A DNA stretch of 64,000 nt from Tepidimonas ignava. Its GTDB lineage: Bacteria > Pseudomonadota > Gammaproteobacteria > Burkholderiales > Burkholderiaceae_C. A program made the translations under genes and the position numbers. Each line of letters begins with the position of its first letter. Position 1 is the first letter of the stretch. The notes beneath the pieces are model-generated. The model saw only the letters and a list, made by a program, of their open reading frames with translations, ran no database searches and had not been told where the DNA came from. Shown here piece by piece: positions 11,725-21,409 of the stretch. The DNA is taken from positions 124,001-188,000 of the forward strand of contig NZ_SMAH01000003.1 of NCBI RefSeq assembly GCF_004342625.1, read 5' to 3'.

Positions 11725-12797
11725 CCGCCCCCTGCGGGTGGGTGCTCGCCGCCCTGTTGGTGCTGCCGGGCGCCGCCGCGCTGACCGCGCACGCCACCCC
11801 AACCACGCCGCCCGCGGCGCCCAGCCAAGGCGCGCCGGCGCCGGTGGAGACCCGCGCGCTGCGCGACGTTGGGATCCACCCACAGCGCAGCGCCAGCGCC
11901 CAGGTCGTGGCGCGCAATGAGGCGCGCGTCGCCGCCGAGGTGACCGGCGTGGTGCAGCGCTGGGAGGCCGACGTGGGCACGCCCGTGCGCGCGGGGCAGG
12001 TGCTGGCACGCCTGGACCCCGCCGACCACGAGCTGGCCGTGCAGCGCGCCCGCGCGGCGCGTGACGCCGCGCAAGCCCGCCTGGAGCTGCTGCAAGCGCA
12101 GGCACGCCGCGCGCACGAGCTGCACGGGCAAGGGTTCATCTCGGCCGACGCGCTGCAGCTGCGCGACACCGAGCTGGCGCTGCAGCGCGCCGAGTTGGCC
12201 AGCGCCCAAGCCGCCCTGGCCAGCGCCGAGCGCGCGCTGGCCAAAACGGTGGTGCGCGCGCCGTTCGCGGGCACGGTGACGCAGCGGCTGGCCCAGCAAG
12301 GCGAGACGGTGGCCGCAGGCACGCCGCTGTTCGTGCTGGTGCAAACGGGCGCGGCCGAACTGCAGGCCCAACTGTCGCCCGCCGAAGTGCGCGAACTCGG
12401 CCGCGTGCGCGACGCGCGTTTCGAGGCCGACGATGGCGCCACCCGCGCGGCGCGCCTGCTGCGCGCGGTGCCGGCGCTGGCCGGTGGCACCCGGCTGCAG
12501 ACCGTGCGTCTGGCGCTGCTGGGCGAGCCTTTGCCTCCCGGCGCCGCCGGTGTGTTGCGCTGGCAGGCGCCGCTGCCGCACGTGCCGGCCGAGCTGCTGG
12601 TGCGACGCGGCAGCGCGCTCGGGGTGTTCGTCGTCGAGGGCGAGGGCGAGCAGGCGCGCGCCCGTTTCGTGGCGTTGCCCGAGGCGCAGGAAGGCCGCCC
12701 CGCGGCGGCGGCCAGCCTGGCCGGCGACGCCCGCGTGGTCGTGCGCGGCCAGCACGCGCTGCACGACGGCCAGCGCGTGACGCCCTCGGCACGTTAA
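11697..12797 (+). CDS. RND efflux periplasmic adaptor subunit (membrane fusion protein)
   Basis: Links an inner-membrane RND pump to an outer-membrane channel. The N-terminus is a signal sequence (WVLAALLVLPGAAALTAHA). Then follow the lipoyl-like half ARVAAEVTGVVQRWEADVGTPVRAGQ, a helical hairpin (about 110-180), and the second half VRAPFAGTVTQRLAQQGETV with a beta-barrel region. 366 residues is usual. It lies within the hpn cluster and is followed, 16-19 nt later, by the pump gene. No outer-membrane factor gene is present here. Confidence 0.92.
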   Translation: MPRPTPAPLTAPCGWVLAALLVLPGAAALTAHATPTTPPAAPSQGAPAPVETRALRDVGIHPQRSASAQVVARNEARVAAEVTGVVQRWEADVGTPVRAGQVLARLDPADHELAVQRARAARDAAQARLELLQAQARRAHELHGQGFISADALQLRDTELALQRAELASAQAALASAERALAKTVVRAPFAGTVTQRLAQQGETVAAGTPLFVLVQTGAAELQAQLSPAEVRELGRVRDARFEADDGATRAARLLRAVPALAGGTRLQTVRLALLGEPLPPGAAGVLRWQAPLPHVPAELLVRRGSALGVFVVEGEGEQARARFVALPEAQEGRPAAAASLAGDARVVVRGQHALHDGQRVTPSAR

Positions 12798-12816
12798 ACC
12801 CGCAGGAGCCCGCGTG

Positions 12817-15800
12817 ATGCGAATGCTGCGTGCCCTCGTCACCAACCACCCGCTGGCCAACATCGCCTTCGTGGTGGTGCTGCTGCTGGGCCTGTTGGCC
12901 TACCTGCAGATGCCACGCGAGCGCGACCCGGAGGTCAACTTCAATTGGGTCAACGTCACCACCGTGCTGCCTGGCGCCAGCGCCGAGGACGTCGAGCGGT
13001 TGGTGACCAACCCGCTGGAGGACGCCATCAAAGGCGTGGCCGACATCCGGTTCGTGAGCTCCAGCTCGCGCGAAAACGTCTCCAGCCTGCTGGTGCGCTT
13101 TGGCGAGGTCGACGAGCGCACGTTTGACAAACGCATCAACGACCTGCGGCGCGAAATCCAGAACAAGGCCGCCGCCGAGCTGCCCGCCGAGGCGCAGCAG
13201 CCGCGCGTGCTGGAAATTTCCACCTCCAACGGTTTTCCGACGGCGATCATGCGCCTGACCGGCGCCGCCGACGACGAGGTGCTGCGCCGCGAGGGACGCC
13301 GCCTGCGCTCGCTGCTGGAGCGCGTGCGCGGGGTGGACCAGGTGTTTGCCTCGGGCCTGCGCGACCCCGAGCTGCTGGTGCGCCCCGACCCGGCCGCGCT
13401 GGCCGCGCGCGGACTGACCAGCGCCGACGTGGCCGACGCGTTGCGCGGCCTGTGGCGCGACACCGCGGCGGGCACGCTGGCCACGCAACAGGGGGTGTGG
13501 TCGATCGCGCTCAACGGCATCTCGCTGCAACCCGAAACGCTGGCGCAGTGGGTGGTCAGCGCCGCCGGTCGGCCCCAGGTGTGGGCGCGGCTGGGCGATG
13601 TGGCCCACGTGGAGTGGGCGCGTGCCAAGCCCACCACGCTGGCGTCGATGGACGGGCGGCCGGCGATTTCGTTGGCGGTGACCAAAAAGGCGCGCACCAA
13701 CACCCTGCAGTTGCTGGATGAGCTGCGCACGTTCATCGAGCGCGAAAACCAGGTGCTGGCCAGCCTCGGGCTGCAACTGACGCTGACGGATGACCAGACC
13801 ATCCCCACGCGCGAGGCCATCGGCGTGATGGAGTCCAACGCCGCGCTGGGCATGCTGTTGGTGCTGGCCATCTGCTGGGTTTTTCTGGGCTGGCGCATCG
13901 GGGTGCTGGTGGCGCTGGGCATTCCGTTTGCGCTGCTGGGCACGTTCGCGCTGCTGGGGGCGCTGGGCTACACGGTCAACATCTCGATTCTGCTGGGGGT
14001 GGTCATCGCGCTGGGCATGCTGGTGGACGACGCCGTGGTGGTGGTGGAGGCGATCTACTACCGGCTAGAGCGTGGCCAGCAGGCGCTGGCGGCCAGCCTC
14101 GACGGGGTGGCCGAAGTGTGGAAGCCCGTGGTGGCGTCGGTGGCCACGACGCTGGCGGCGTTTTTGCCGCTGATGCTGCTGCCGGGCATCGTGGGCAAGT
14201 TCATGTTCATCATCCCGTTCGTCGTCACGCTGGCGCTGCTGATTTCGCTGCTGGAGGCGTTTTGGATGCTGCCGGTGCACGTCAGCATGATGAACGTGCG
14301 GCTGGACCGGCCGTCGCGCGTGCAGGCGTGGCGCCAACGCTTCAACCGGGCGGTGCGGCTGCGCTACGGCCAGGCGTTGGCCTACGCGGTGCGCCGCCCG
14401 TGGCTGTTTCTGGGCGGCGGGCTGGCCATCGTCGCCGGGGCGGGGGCGCTGGTGGCCACGGGCGTGGTGCGGGTGCAGTTTTTCGCCTTCGATCCGATCC
14501 GGGCGTTTTACGTCAACGTGGACATGCCCGCCAGCGCGTCGCTGGAGGAGACGCTGGTGCAAACCGAGCGCGTCGAGCGCATCGTGCGCCGCCACGTGCG
14601 CGGTGTGGGGCCGGCCGAGCAGGGCCACGAGGCGCGCGCGGTCACTTCGACGGCGGGGCTGAAGTTCACCCAGACCGAACCGGTGTACGGCGACGCCTAC
14701 GGGCAGGTGTTCGTCTCGCTCAACCCGCGCACGCCCGGCGCCCGCGAGGTGGACGAGATCGTCGCTGCGATGCGGGCCGAGGTCGAGGGCATGGACGGCC
14801 CGGCGCGGCTGAGCTTCACGCTGCTGTCGGGCGGCCCACCGGCCGGCAAGCCGATCAACGTCAAGGTGCGGGGCGACGACTTCGCCCAGATCGAAGCGGC
14901 CGCCGCCGACCTCAAGGCCTTCATCGCCACCTTGCCGGGGGCACGCGACGTGCAGGACGACCACGTCCCAGGACGGCAGCAGCTGCGCCTGCAGCCGCGC
15001 CCCGAGGTGCTGCGCGAGCTGGGCCTCAGCCCCGCGCAGTTGACGCGGCTGGTGCGGCTGGCAGTGGACGGCGAAGCGGTGGCCTTCACGCGCGAGGGCG
15101 GCGACAAAATCGAGCTGCGCGTGCGCCAACTCGGCCTGACGGCGCGCCCCCTGGAGCCGTCGGAGCTGCTGGCCACGCCGGTGGCGCTGCCCAGCGGGCA
15201 CGTCACGCGGCTGGGCACGCTGGTGCAGGCGGCGCCGGAGCCCACGCGCGGCTTCATCCGCCACCACAACCTGCGCCGTGCCATCACGGTCGAGGCCGAC
15301 TTGGACAAAACCGTGCTGGACACGGCCGAAGCCAACCGCCGCATCCGCGCCGCCTGGGAAGAACTGCGTCTGCGCCACCCAGGGGTGGACCTGGATTTTT
15401 CCGGCGAGCTGGAAGACATCGAAGAGAGCCTGGCGGCGATGCAGCAGCTTTTCTTGCTCGGGGTCGGCTTGATTTACCTGATCCTGGCCACGCAGTTCCG
15501 CAGTTACTTCCAGCCGCTGATGATTCTGGTCACGGTGCCGCTGGCCTTTGCCGGCGTGGCCATCGGGCTGGCCATCACGCGCAACCCGCTGTCGCTGTAC
15601 ACGCTGTACGGGGTCATCGCGCTGACCGGCATCGCGGTCAACTCGGCCATCGTGCTGATCGACGCCGCCAACGAGCGCCTGCGCCAAGGCCTGGGCCTGA
15701 CGCACGCCACGCTGTACGCCGCGCGGCGGCGCGTGGTGCCGGTCATCATCACCAGCACCACCACCATCGGCGGCCTGATCTCGCTGGCCTTTGGGCTGGG

Positions 15801-15963
15801 CGGGCACAGCCTGTTGTGGGGGCCGGTGGCCTCGGCCATCGTCTGGGGGTTGTTGGTGTCCACGGTGCTGACCTTGTTCGTGGTGCCGCTGCTGTACCTG
15901 GTGTTCATGCGTGGCCACGCACGCCGGCTGGCCGGCGCGCAAGCGCAGGGGGTGTCGCCATGA
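12817..15963 (+). CDS. RND family efflux transporter, inner-membrane pump
   Basis: Proton-driven exporter of about 1048 residues with the two-fold RND layout: TM1 at the N-terminus, a large periplasmic loop, TM2-6 at about 340-470, a second loop, and TM8-12 at about 870-1035. Characteristic motifs are VLPGASAEDVERLVTNPLE and GMLVDDAVVVVEAI, which holds the proton-relay aspartates. Distribution of motifs fits the HAE/AcrB branch, not the MmpL-like HpnN. ATG 12817 is preferred; an adjacent GTG at 12814 is possible, with AGGAG upstream of both. Its stop overlaps the hpnD start as ATGA. Substrate unknown; its place between hpnC and hpnD suggests a lipid role, which is inference. Confidence 0.92.
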   Translation: MRMLRALVTNHPLANIAFVVVLLLGLLAYLQMPRERDPEVNFNWVNVTTVLPGASAEDVERLVTNPLEDAIKGVADIRFVSSSSRENVSSLLVRFGEVDERTFDKRINDLRREIQNKAAAELPAEAQQPRVLEISTSNGFPTAIMRLTGAADDEVLRREGRRLRSLLERVRGVDQVFASGLRDPELLVRPDPAALAARGLTSADVADALRGLWRDTAAGTLATQQGVWSIALNGISLQPETLAQWVVSAAGRPQVWARLGDVAHVEWARAKPTTLASMDGRPAISLAVTKKARTNTLQLLDELRTFIERENQVLASLGLQLTLTDDQTIPTREAIGVMESNAALGMLLVLAICWVFLGWRIGVLVALGIPFALLGTFALLGALGYTVNISILLGVVIALGMLVDDAVVVVEAIYYRLERGQQALAASLDGVAEVWKPVVASVATTLAAFLPLMLLPGIVGKFMFIIPFVVTLALLISLLEAFWMLPVHVSMMNVRLDRPSRVQAWRQRFNRAVRLRYGQALAYAVRRPWLFLGGGLAIVAGAGALVATGVVRVQFFAFDPIRAFYVNVDMPASASLEETLVQTERVERIVRRHVRGVGPAEQGHEARAVTSTAGLKFTQTEPVYGDAYGQVFVSLNPRTPGAREVDEIVAAMRAEVEGMDGPARLSFTLLSGGPPAGKPINVKVRGDDFAQIEAAAADLKAFIATLPGARDVQDDHVPGRQQLRLQPRPEVLRELGLSPAQLTRLVRLAVDGEAVAFTREGGDKIELRVRQLGLTARPLEPSELLATPVALPSGHVTRLGTLVQAAPEPTRGFIRHHNLRRAITVEADLDKTVLDTAEANRRIRAAWEELRLRHPGVDLDFSGELEDIEESLAAMQQLFLLGVGLIYLILATQFRSYFQPLMILVTVPLAFAGVAIGLAITRNPLSLYTLYGVIALTGIAVNSAIVLIDAANERLRQGLGLTHATLYAARRRVVPVIITSTTTIGGLISLAFGLGGHSLLWGPVASAIVWGLLVSTVLTLFVVPLLYLVFMRGHARRLAGAQAQGVSP

Positions 15964-16847
15964 CCGCCGCCCCCCGCACGTTGCACCAGGCGCAGGCCTA
16001 CGCCGCCGAACGCGCAGCCGCCTCGGGCAGCAGTTTTTACTACGCGTTTTTGTTTTTGCCCCCGGCGCGGCGCGCCGCCATCACGGCGTTTTACGCCTTT
16101 TGCCGCGAAATCGACGACATCGTCGACGAGGTGCGTGAACCCACCATCGCCCACACCAAGCTGGCGTGGTGGCGCCAGCAGGTGGCGCTGGCCTTCACCC
16201 CCGGGCGCGTGCCCGACCACCCGGCGCTGATCGCGCTGCAGCCGCACATCGAGCCCTACGGCCTGACGCCCGAGCCGCTGTTGCAGGTGATCGACGGCTG
16301 CGAGCAGGACCTGCAACACAACCGTTACCTGGACTACGCGGCGCTGGCGCACTACTGCCATTTGGTGGCCGGCGTCGTGGGCGAAGTGGCGGCGCGCATC
16401 TTCGGCCAAAGCGACCCCGGCACCACCGCCTACGCCCACCGGTTGGGCCTGGCCATGCAGTTGACCAACATCATCCGCGACGTCGGCGACGACGCGCTGC
16501 GCGGACGCATCTACCTGCCGGTGGCCGAGCTGCAGCGCTTTGGGGTGCGCGCGCGTGAGCTGCTCACCCTGGGGCACGAGGCGGAGCCCGACTTCGAGGC
16601 ACGCTTCGCCGCGCTGATGCGTTTTCAGATCGAGCGTGCGCTGGCCACCTACGACGAGGCCGTGGCCCTGCTGCCGGCCGCCGACCGCGCGGCGCAAAAA
16701 CCCGGGCTGATGATGGCCAGCATCTACCGCACGCTGCTGCGGCGGGTGGCGCGTGACCCCGCACGGGTGCTGCGCGAGCGCGTTGCCCTGGCGCCGTTGC
16801 ACAAAATGTGGCTGGCCTGGAAGATGCAGGCGCTGGGCCGATGGTGA
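15960..16847 (+). CDS. hpnD: Presqualene diphosphate synthase HpnD
   Basis: Condenses two farnesyl diphosphates to presqualene diphosphate, the first committed step to squalene and hopanoids. 295 residues. First Asp-rich motif is CREIDDIVDE and the second is NIIRDVGDDALRGRIYLP; SGSSFYYAFLFLP and QLTNI are typical of the family. The ATG overlaps the pump stop codon (ATGA), indicating translational coupling. The last 7 nt overlap hpnE. Confidence 0.95.
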   Translation: MTAAPRTLHQAQAYAAERAAASGSSFYYAFLFLPPARRAAITAFYAFCREIDDIVDEVREPTIAHTKLAWWRQQVALAFTPGRVPDHPALIALQPHIEPYGLTPEPLLQVIDGCEQDLQHNRYLDYAALAHYCHLVAGVVGEVAARIFGQSDPGTTAYAHRLGLAMQLTNIIRDVGDDALRGRIYLPVAELQRFGVRARELLTLGHEAEPDFEARFAALMRFQIERALATYDEAVALLPAADRAAQKPGLMMASIYRTLLRRVARDPARVLRERVALAPLHKMWLAWKMQALGRW

Positions 16848-18283
16848 ACCGCGCGCCCCACGTGGCGGTGGTGGGCGGAGGCTGGGCAGGCCTGGCCGCC
16901 GCGGTGGCCGCGTGCCAACGCGGCTGGCGCGTCACGCTGCTGGAAGCAAGCCCCCACTGGGGCGGGCGGGCGCGGCGCGTGGCCAGCCGCATCGGCCCGC
17001 TGGACAACGGCCAACACATCCTGATCGGCGCGTACCACGCCACCCTGGGGCTGTTGACCACGCTCGGCGTGCCGCTGGACCAGGCGCTGCAGCGCGTGCC
17101 CATGGCCTTGGCCTACCCGGATGGCGGCGGCATGCGCGTGCCGCGCTGGACCCGCACCCTACCCCGCCCGGCCCATGCCGTTGGGCTGGCCGCCGGGTTG
17201 CTGGGCGCCCAGGGCTGGACCTGGCGCGAGCGCGGGGCGGCCCTGGCGCGGCTCGTGCGCTGGCAGCTGGCCGGTTGGCGCTGCGCGCCCCTGGCCACCG
17301 TGGCCGAGCTGTGCGTGGGCCTGCCGCCACGGGTTGTGGCCGACTGGGTCGAGCCGCTGGCGGTCGCGGCCCTCAACACCCCGATCCAGCAGGCCAGCGG
17401 CGCGGTGTGGCTGCGCGTGCTGCACGACGCCCTGCACGGCCCCGCGCCGGCCCCCTACGCCCCCAGCGACCTGCTGCTGCCCCGCGCGGACCTGGGCACG
17501 CTGTTGCCCGACGCCGCCACGCGCTGGCTGGCCGAGCGCGGCGCCACGCTGCGCCGGCGCGCCCGGGTCACGCGGCTGCAGGCCATCGCTGCCGCGGTGT
17601 CGGCCTCGGACCACGGCAACGCCGACGCACCGGCCTGGCGTTTGACGGTCGCACAAGGCGACCCCGTGCAGGCCGACGCCGTCGTGCTGGCCACCCCGGC
17701 GTGGGCATCGGCGCGGCTGCTCCAGGCGCTGGCCGCCGACCCTGGCTGCCCACCCGGCTGGGAGGCGCGCTGGACCACCTGGGTCAGCCGTGCCCTCGCT
17801 TTGCAGCACGCGCCCATCGCCACCGTGTGGCTCGCGCCCCCGCCCGGTTGGACGTGGCGCTGGCCCACGCCGATGCTGGCGCTGCGCCATCACCCCGAAC
17901 GTGCGCCCGCGCAGTTCGTTTTCGCGCGCGCCGGCGCCACCCCTGGCGCGGATTGGCGGCTGGCCTGCGTGGTCAGCGCCCCCGACCCCGCGTGGCATGG
18001 CCGCGCCGCCGACCTGGCCGCGGCGGTGCAGCGTCAGGTGCGGCAGGCGCTGGCGCTGCCGGACGCCCAGGTGCTGGCCACCGTGGTCGAGCAGCGCGCC
18101 ACCTTCGCCTGCACGCCCGGGCTGGCACGACCGTGGACCGTGCTGGGCCCCACCCTCGTGGCCGCAGGCGACCACGTCGAGGGCCCCTACCCCGCCACGC
18201 TCGAAGGCGCCGTGCGCAGCGGCTTGCACGCCGTCGAGGCGCTGGACGCCGCCCTCACCCCTGGGTTTTGGCCGCGGCTTTGA
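16841..18283 (+). CDS. hpnE: Squalene-associated FAD-dependent desaturase HpnE (hydroxysqualene dehydroxylase)
   Basis: FAD enzyme that reduces hydroxysqualene to squalene, the third step of the HpnCDE route. The N-terminus has a dinucleotide-binding fold HVAVVGGGWAGLAAAVAA and the following ASPHWGGRAR motif of the phytoene-desaturase family. The C-terminus has GPTLVAAGDHVEGPYPATLEGA, the FAD-contacting end. Start MVNRAPHV overlaps hpnD; an ATG 33 nt earlier is unlikely. A squalene-hopene cyclase gene is not in the window. The 3' end overlaps the convergent GST gene by 29 nt. Confidence 0.94.
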   Translation: MVNRAPHVAVVGGGWAGLAAAVAACQRGWRVTLLEASPHWGGRARRVASRIGPLDNGQHILIGAYHATLGLLTTLGVPLDQALQRVPMALAYPDGGGMRVPRWTRTLPRPAHAVGLAAGLLGAQGWTWRERGAALARLVRWQLAGWRCAPLATVAELCVGLPPRVVADWVEPLAVAALNTPIQQASGAVWLRVLHDALHGPAPAPYAPSDLLLPRADLGTLLPDAATRWLAERGATLRRRARVTRLQAIAAAVSASDHGNADAPAWRLTVAQGDPVQADAVVLATPAWASARLLQALAADPGCPPGWEARWTTWVSRALALQHAPIATVWLAPPPGWTWRWPTPMLALRHHPERAPAQFVFARAGATPGADWRLACVVSAPDPAWHGRAADLAAAVQRQVRQALALPDAQVLATVVEQRATFACTPGLARPWTVLGPTLVAAGDHVEGPYPATLEGAVRSGLHAVEALDAALTPGFWPRL

Positions 18284-18917
18284 GCCGTTGGTACGCCGGC
18301 CGCGCGTGGCAACGCTGCAACCAAGCGTGAACATGCTCAAAGCTGTGCATCAGCTCCTGCGATGGCCGCGCCCAGTTGGCCACGCAGGCCACGCACAGGT
18401 CCGCCACGGTGAAGCGCGCGCCGGCCAGGTAGTCGTGCCCCCGGGCCGCGGCGGCCGCCAAATGGTCGTCCAACACGCGCAGCGGCACGCGCAAGCGCTT
18501 TTCGGCCACGGCCAGTTTATCGGCGTCGCGCCGCTCGGGCGGCAACCCCAGCCGGTGCATCAACACGCACAGCGCATCCGCCTCCAGCTCGGTCACGGCC
18601 CACAGCGCCCAGCGCAGCGCCTCGGCGTCCTCGGCCGCCGTGGCGGGGGCGATGTCGCTGCCGTCGCCCTTGCCGTGGTGACGCGCCAGGTACAGCGCGC
18701 AGGCCATCGACTCCCACACCACCACGCGCCCCTCGGGCCGCTCGTCCACCAGCACCGGAATGTGCCCGTTGGGGTTGAGGGCCAAAAACTCGGGCGTGCG
18801 CGTCGCACCGCCTTGGTACGGGGTGGGCACGTGGGTGTAGGGCACCCCAAGCTCTTCGGCCGTCCACAGCGGACGCACCGCCCGCGAAGCAAAAATGCCA
18901 TAAATCGTCAGCGCCAT
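18255..18917 (-). CDS. Glutathione S-transferase family protein
   Basis: 220-residue soluble protein with the thioredoxin-like N-terminal half (IYGIFASRAVRPLWTAEELG, NPNGHIPVLVD, WESMACALYLA) and an all-helical C-terminal half with FTVADLCVACV, the GST N-capping region. The Ser/Arg in FASRAVRP occupies the place of the catalytic residue. Substrate and subclass are unclear. It converges with hpnE and overlaps it by 29 nt. Confidence 0.9.
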   Translation of the reverse strand: MALTIYGIFASRAVRPLWTAEELGVPYTHVPTPYQGGATRTPEFLALNPNGHIPVLVDERPEGRVVVWESMACALYLARHHGKGDGSDIAPATAAEDAEALRWALWAVTELEADALCVLMHRLGLPPERRDADKLAVAEKRLRVPLRVLDDHLAAAAARGHDYLAGARFTVADLCVACVANWARPSQELMHSFEHVHAWLQRCHARPAYQRLKAAAKTQG

Positions 18918-18992
18918 CGTGGTCGTTCCTCGCCGGGCAGCACCGCGCGCCCGTGGCCCACCGATGATAGCCAGCCGGTGCGGCCACCGCGG

Positions 18993-19766
18993 TCACAAAC
19001 CCAACAGGCGCACCAAGGCGTGCAGATCCGTCAGTTCGGCGTGGGGCCGCTCGTGCGGCTGCGGCTGCACCACGTGCGCGTGCAGGGCGCGCGCCATGTC
19101 CCCACCGCAGCCGCAGGCCGGTGGCGCCACCGCCTCGTCCCACGACCGGCCGTGGCGGTTCAGCCACGCCGCCCCCAAGCCCGCTCGGCGCGCCGCCACC
19201 ACGTCCAGCACCGGGTCGTCCCCGACGTGCATCACCTCGTGCGCCTGCGCCCGTGCGCGCGCCACGGCCTGGTGGTAAATCCCGGGGTGGGGTTTGGCCA
19301 CACCGACCTCCCGCGCGCCCACGTGGCCAACGAAGTAGTCGCCCAGGCCCACCCGGTGGATGTCGGCGTTGCCGTTGGACACCGCCACCAGCGGGTAGCG
19401 TGCGGCCAGCCGCTGCAGCGCCGGCCGCACGTCCGGGTACAGCTCGACGCGCTGGCGCTCGGCAAAAAAGACCTCGAACGCGGGCTCGGCCAGCGCCGGG
19501 GCGTCGCCCGCCTGCCGCAGTGCGACGCGAATCGCCTCGCGGCGCAAAAACGTCAGGTCATGGTGGCGGTCGGGATGGTCGCGCTGCACGGCCAGCCGCA
19601 CTGCTCGCGCCCGGCCCGGCTCGCGCAACCACGCCGCCGTGGCGGGCGCGTGCTCACTCAGCCACGCCATCAGGGCGGCCTCGGCGCGCTCGATCGTCGG
19701 GCGCATCGGCCACAGGGTGTCGTCCAGGTCCAGGCAGATGGCCCGCAGGCCGGTCGGGTTCCACAT
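18993..19766 (-). CDS. HAD-superfamily hydrolase
   Basis: 257-residue cytosolic phosphatase-like protein. Motif I is CLDLDDTLWPM with the two nucleophile/acid aspartates, motif II VAVSNGN, and motif III/IV KPHPGIYHQA with MHVGDDPVLDVVAARRAG. The cap is inserted between motifs I and II, as in the YjjG/GS1-like group. Substrate not deducible. It is divergent from hemH with a 18-nt gap, so their promoters must overlap neighbouring coding sequence. Confidence 0.9.
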   Translation of the reverse strand: MWNPTGLRAICLDLDDTLWPMRPTIERAEAALMAWLSEHAPATAAWLREPGRARAVRLAVQRDHPDRHHDLTFLRREAIRVALRQAGDAPALAEPAFEVFFAERQRVELYPDVRPALQRLAARYPLVAVSNGNADIHRVGLGDYFVGHVGAREVGVAKPHPGIYHQAVARARAQAHEVMHVGDDPVLDVVAARRAGLGAAWLNRHGRSWDEAVAPPACGCGGDMARALHAHVVQPQPHERPHAELTDLHALVRLLGL

Positions 19767-19784
19767 CGTGCGTAACAATAGCGC

Positions 19785-20876
19785 ATGACCATGCGCCCCG
19801 AGCCCCCATACTCCCATGGCCAAGCGGCCCACACGGGTATCGTGTGGGTCAACCTCGGCACCCCGGACGCCCCGACGCCGTCCGCGCTGCGCCGCTACCT
19901 GGCGCAGTTTTTGGCTGACCCGCGCGTCGTGGAACTGCCACGCGCGCTGTGGTGGCCCATTTTGCACGGCATCATCCTCAACGTGCGGCCGCGCCGATCC
20001 GCCGCCAAATACGCCTCCATCTGGACGCCCGAGGGCTCGCCGCTGAAGGTGTGGACCGAGCGCCAAGCCAAGCTGCTGCAAGGGCTGCTGGGCGAACGCG
20101 GCCACCGCGTGCAGGTGCGCTGGGCGATGCGCTACGGCCAGCCCTCGGTCGGGGCGGCGCTCGACGCGCTCAAGGCCGCGGGCTGCACCCGCATCCTGGT
20201 GCTGCCTGCCTACCCGCAGTATTGCGCCGCCACCACGGCCAGCGCCTTCGACGAGGTCTACGCGTGGGCGGGCGGCCTGCGCTGGGTGCCGGAGCTGCGC
20301 TTTGTCAACCAATACCACGACGACGCGGGCTACGTCGCCGCGCTGGCCGCGCGGGTGCAGGCCCACTGGGCCGAACACGGCCGCCCCGAGCGGCTGGTGA
20401 TGAGCTTTCACGGCATGCCCGCGCGCACGCTGCAGCGCGGCGACCCCTACCACTGCCAGTGCCACAAAACGGGCCGATTGCTGGCCGAGGCGCTGGGCCT
20501 GCCACCCGAGCAGGCGCTGGTGACGTTTCAGTCACGCTTTGGCAAGGCCCAGTGGTTGCAGCCCTACACCGAGCCCACCCTGGTGGCGCTGGCGCGCCAG
20601 GGCGTGCGCCGCGTCGATGTCGTCTGCCCCGGCTTCACCGCCGACTGCATCGAAACCCTGGAGGAAATCGACCAGGAAGCCCGCGCCGCCTTCCTCGGCG
20701 CAGGCGGGCAGGCGTTTCATTACATCCCCTGCCTCAACGACGACATCGGCTGGTTGCGCGCACTGGCCGACATCGCCGAGCGCCACTTGAGCGGCTGGCC
20801 AACGCGCAACGCCCACGACGAAGCCGCGGCCACGGCCACACGCCAGCGGGCGTTGGCGCTGGGGGCGCAGCAGTAA
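19785..20876 (+). CDS. hemH: Ferrochelatase
   Basis: Inserts Fe2+ into protoporphyrin IX, the last step of protoheme synthesis. The 363-residue sequence has [20 protein letters not shown], the catalytic-histidine region [20 protein letters not shown], and [15 protein letters not shown] with the conserved glutamate. The Cys pair near the His region does not by itself prove a 2Fe-2S cluster. It is followed by an S4-domain gene, a common arrangement in beta-proteobacteria. Confidence 0.97.
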   Translation: MTMRPEPPYSHGQAAHTGIVWVNLGTPDAPTPSALRRYLAQFLADPRVVELPRALWWPILHGIILNVRPRRSAAKYASIWTPEGSPLKVWTERQAKLLQGLLGERGHRVQVRWAMRYGQPSVGAALDALKAAGCTRILVLPAYPQYCAATTASAFDEVYAWAGGLRWVPELRFVNQYHDDAGYVAALAARVQAHWAEHGRPERLVMSFHGMPARTLQRGDPYHCQCHKTGRLLAEALGLPPEQALVTFQSRFGKAQWLQPYTEPTLVALARQGVRRVDVVCPGFTADCIETLEEIDQEARAAFLGAGGQAFHYIPCLNDDIGWLRALADIAERHLSGWPTRNAHDEAAATATRQRALALGAQQ

Positions 20877-20914
20877 AGGGCATGGCCCACCGCCCCCACC
20901 CGTCGGAGCGACCC

Positions 20915-21385
20915 ATGGCCAACACGCGGTCCCACGAGCACGACCCCACATCGCCCCCCCGCATCCGCCTGGACAAGTGGCTGTGGGCCGCGCGGTTGTA
21001 CAAGACCCGCGCGCTCGCGGCCGACATGATCGAGCGCGGGCGCGTGCTCGTCAACGGCGCGCCGGCCAAGGCCAGCCGTGAGCCGCGCGTGGGCGATGTG
21101 ATCCGCGCCCGCACCGGCGACGTCGACCGCACCGTGGTGGTGCGGGCGCTGTCCGCCGTCCGCGGGCCTGCCGCTCAGGCGGCTTTGCTGTACGAGGAAA
21201 CCCCCGAGTCCATCGCGGCACGCGAAGCGCACGCGCAACAACGCCGGCTGGCGCCGGAGCCCGGCGCGAGCTACCCTCGCGGCCGCCCCACCAAACGCGA
21301 CCGACGCGAACTGCAGCGTTGGCGCAACCAGCCGCCGGCGCCACCCGCTTGGAACGAACGCTGGCGCGCCGCCCTGGACGATTGA
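20915..21385 (+). CDS. hslR: S4-domain RNA-binding protein (Hsp15 family)
   Basis: 156-residue protein whose first half is an S4 RNA-binding domain (RIRLDKWLWAARLYKTRALAAD, GRVLVNGAPAKASREPRVGD) and whose tail is basic, GRPTKRDRRELQRW. Hsp15 binds free 50S subunits carrying a stalled peptidyl-tRNA. ATG 20915 is chosen because GGAG lies 7 nt upstream; ATG 20882 gives a longer alternative. It lies 38 nt after hemH. Confidence 0.9.
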   Translation: MANTRSHEHDPTSPPRIRLDKWLWAARLYKTRALAADMIERGRVLVNGAPAKASREPRVGDVIRARTGDVDRTVVVRALSAVRGPAAQAALLYEETPESIAAREAHAQQRRLAPEPGASYPRGRPTKRDRRELQRWRNQPPAPPAWNERWRAALDD

Positions 21386-21409
21386 CCCCCTGCCACCCGA
21401 GGAGACTTC

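Noticed and set aside
14118-15959. Upstream part of a long open frame that runs into hpnD
   Set aside because: Overlaps the RND pump in another frame; only the part from 15960 has HpnD motifs.
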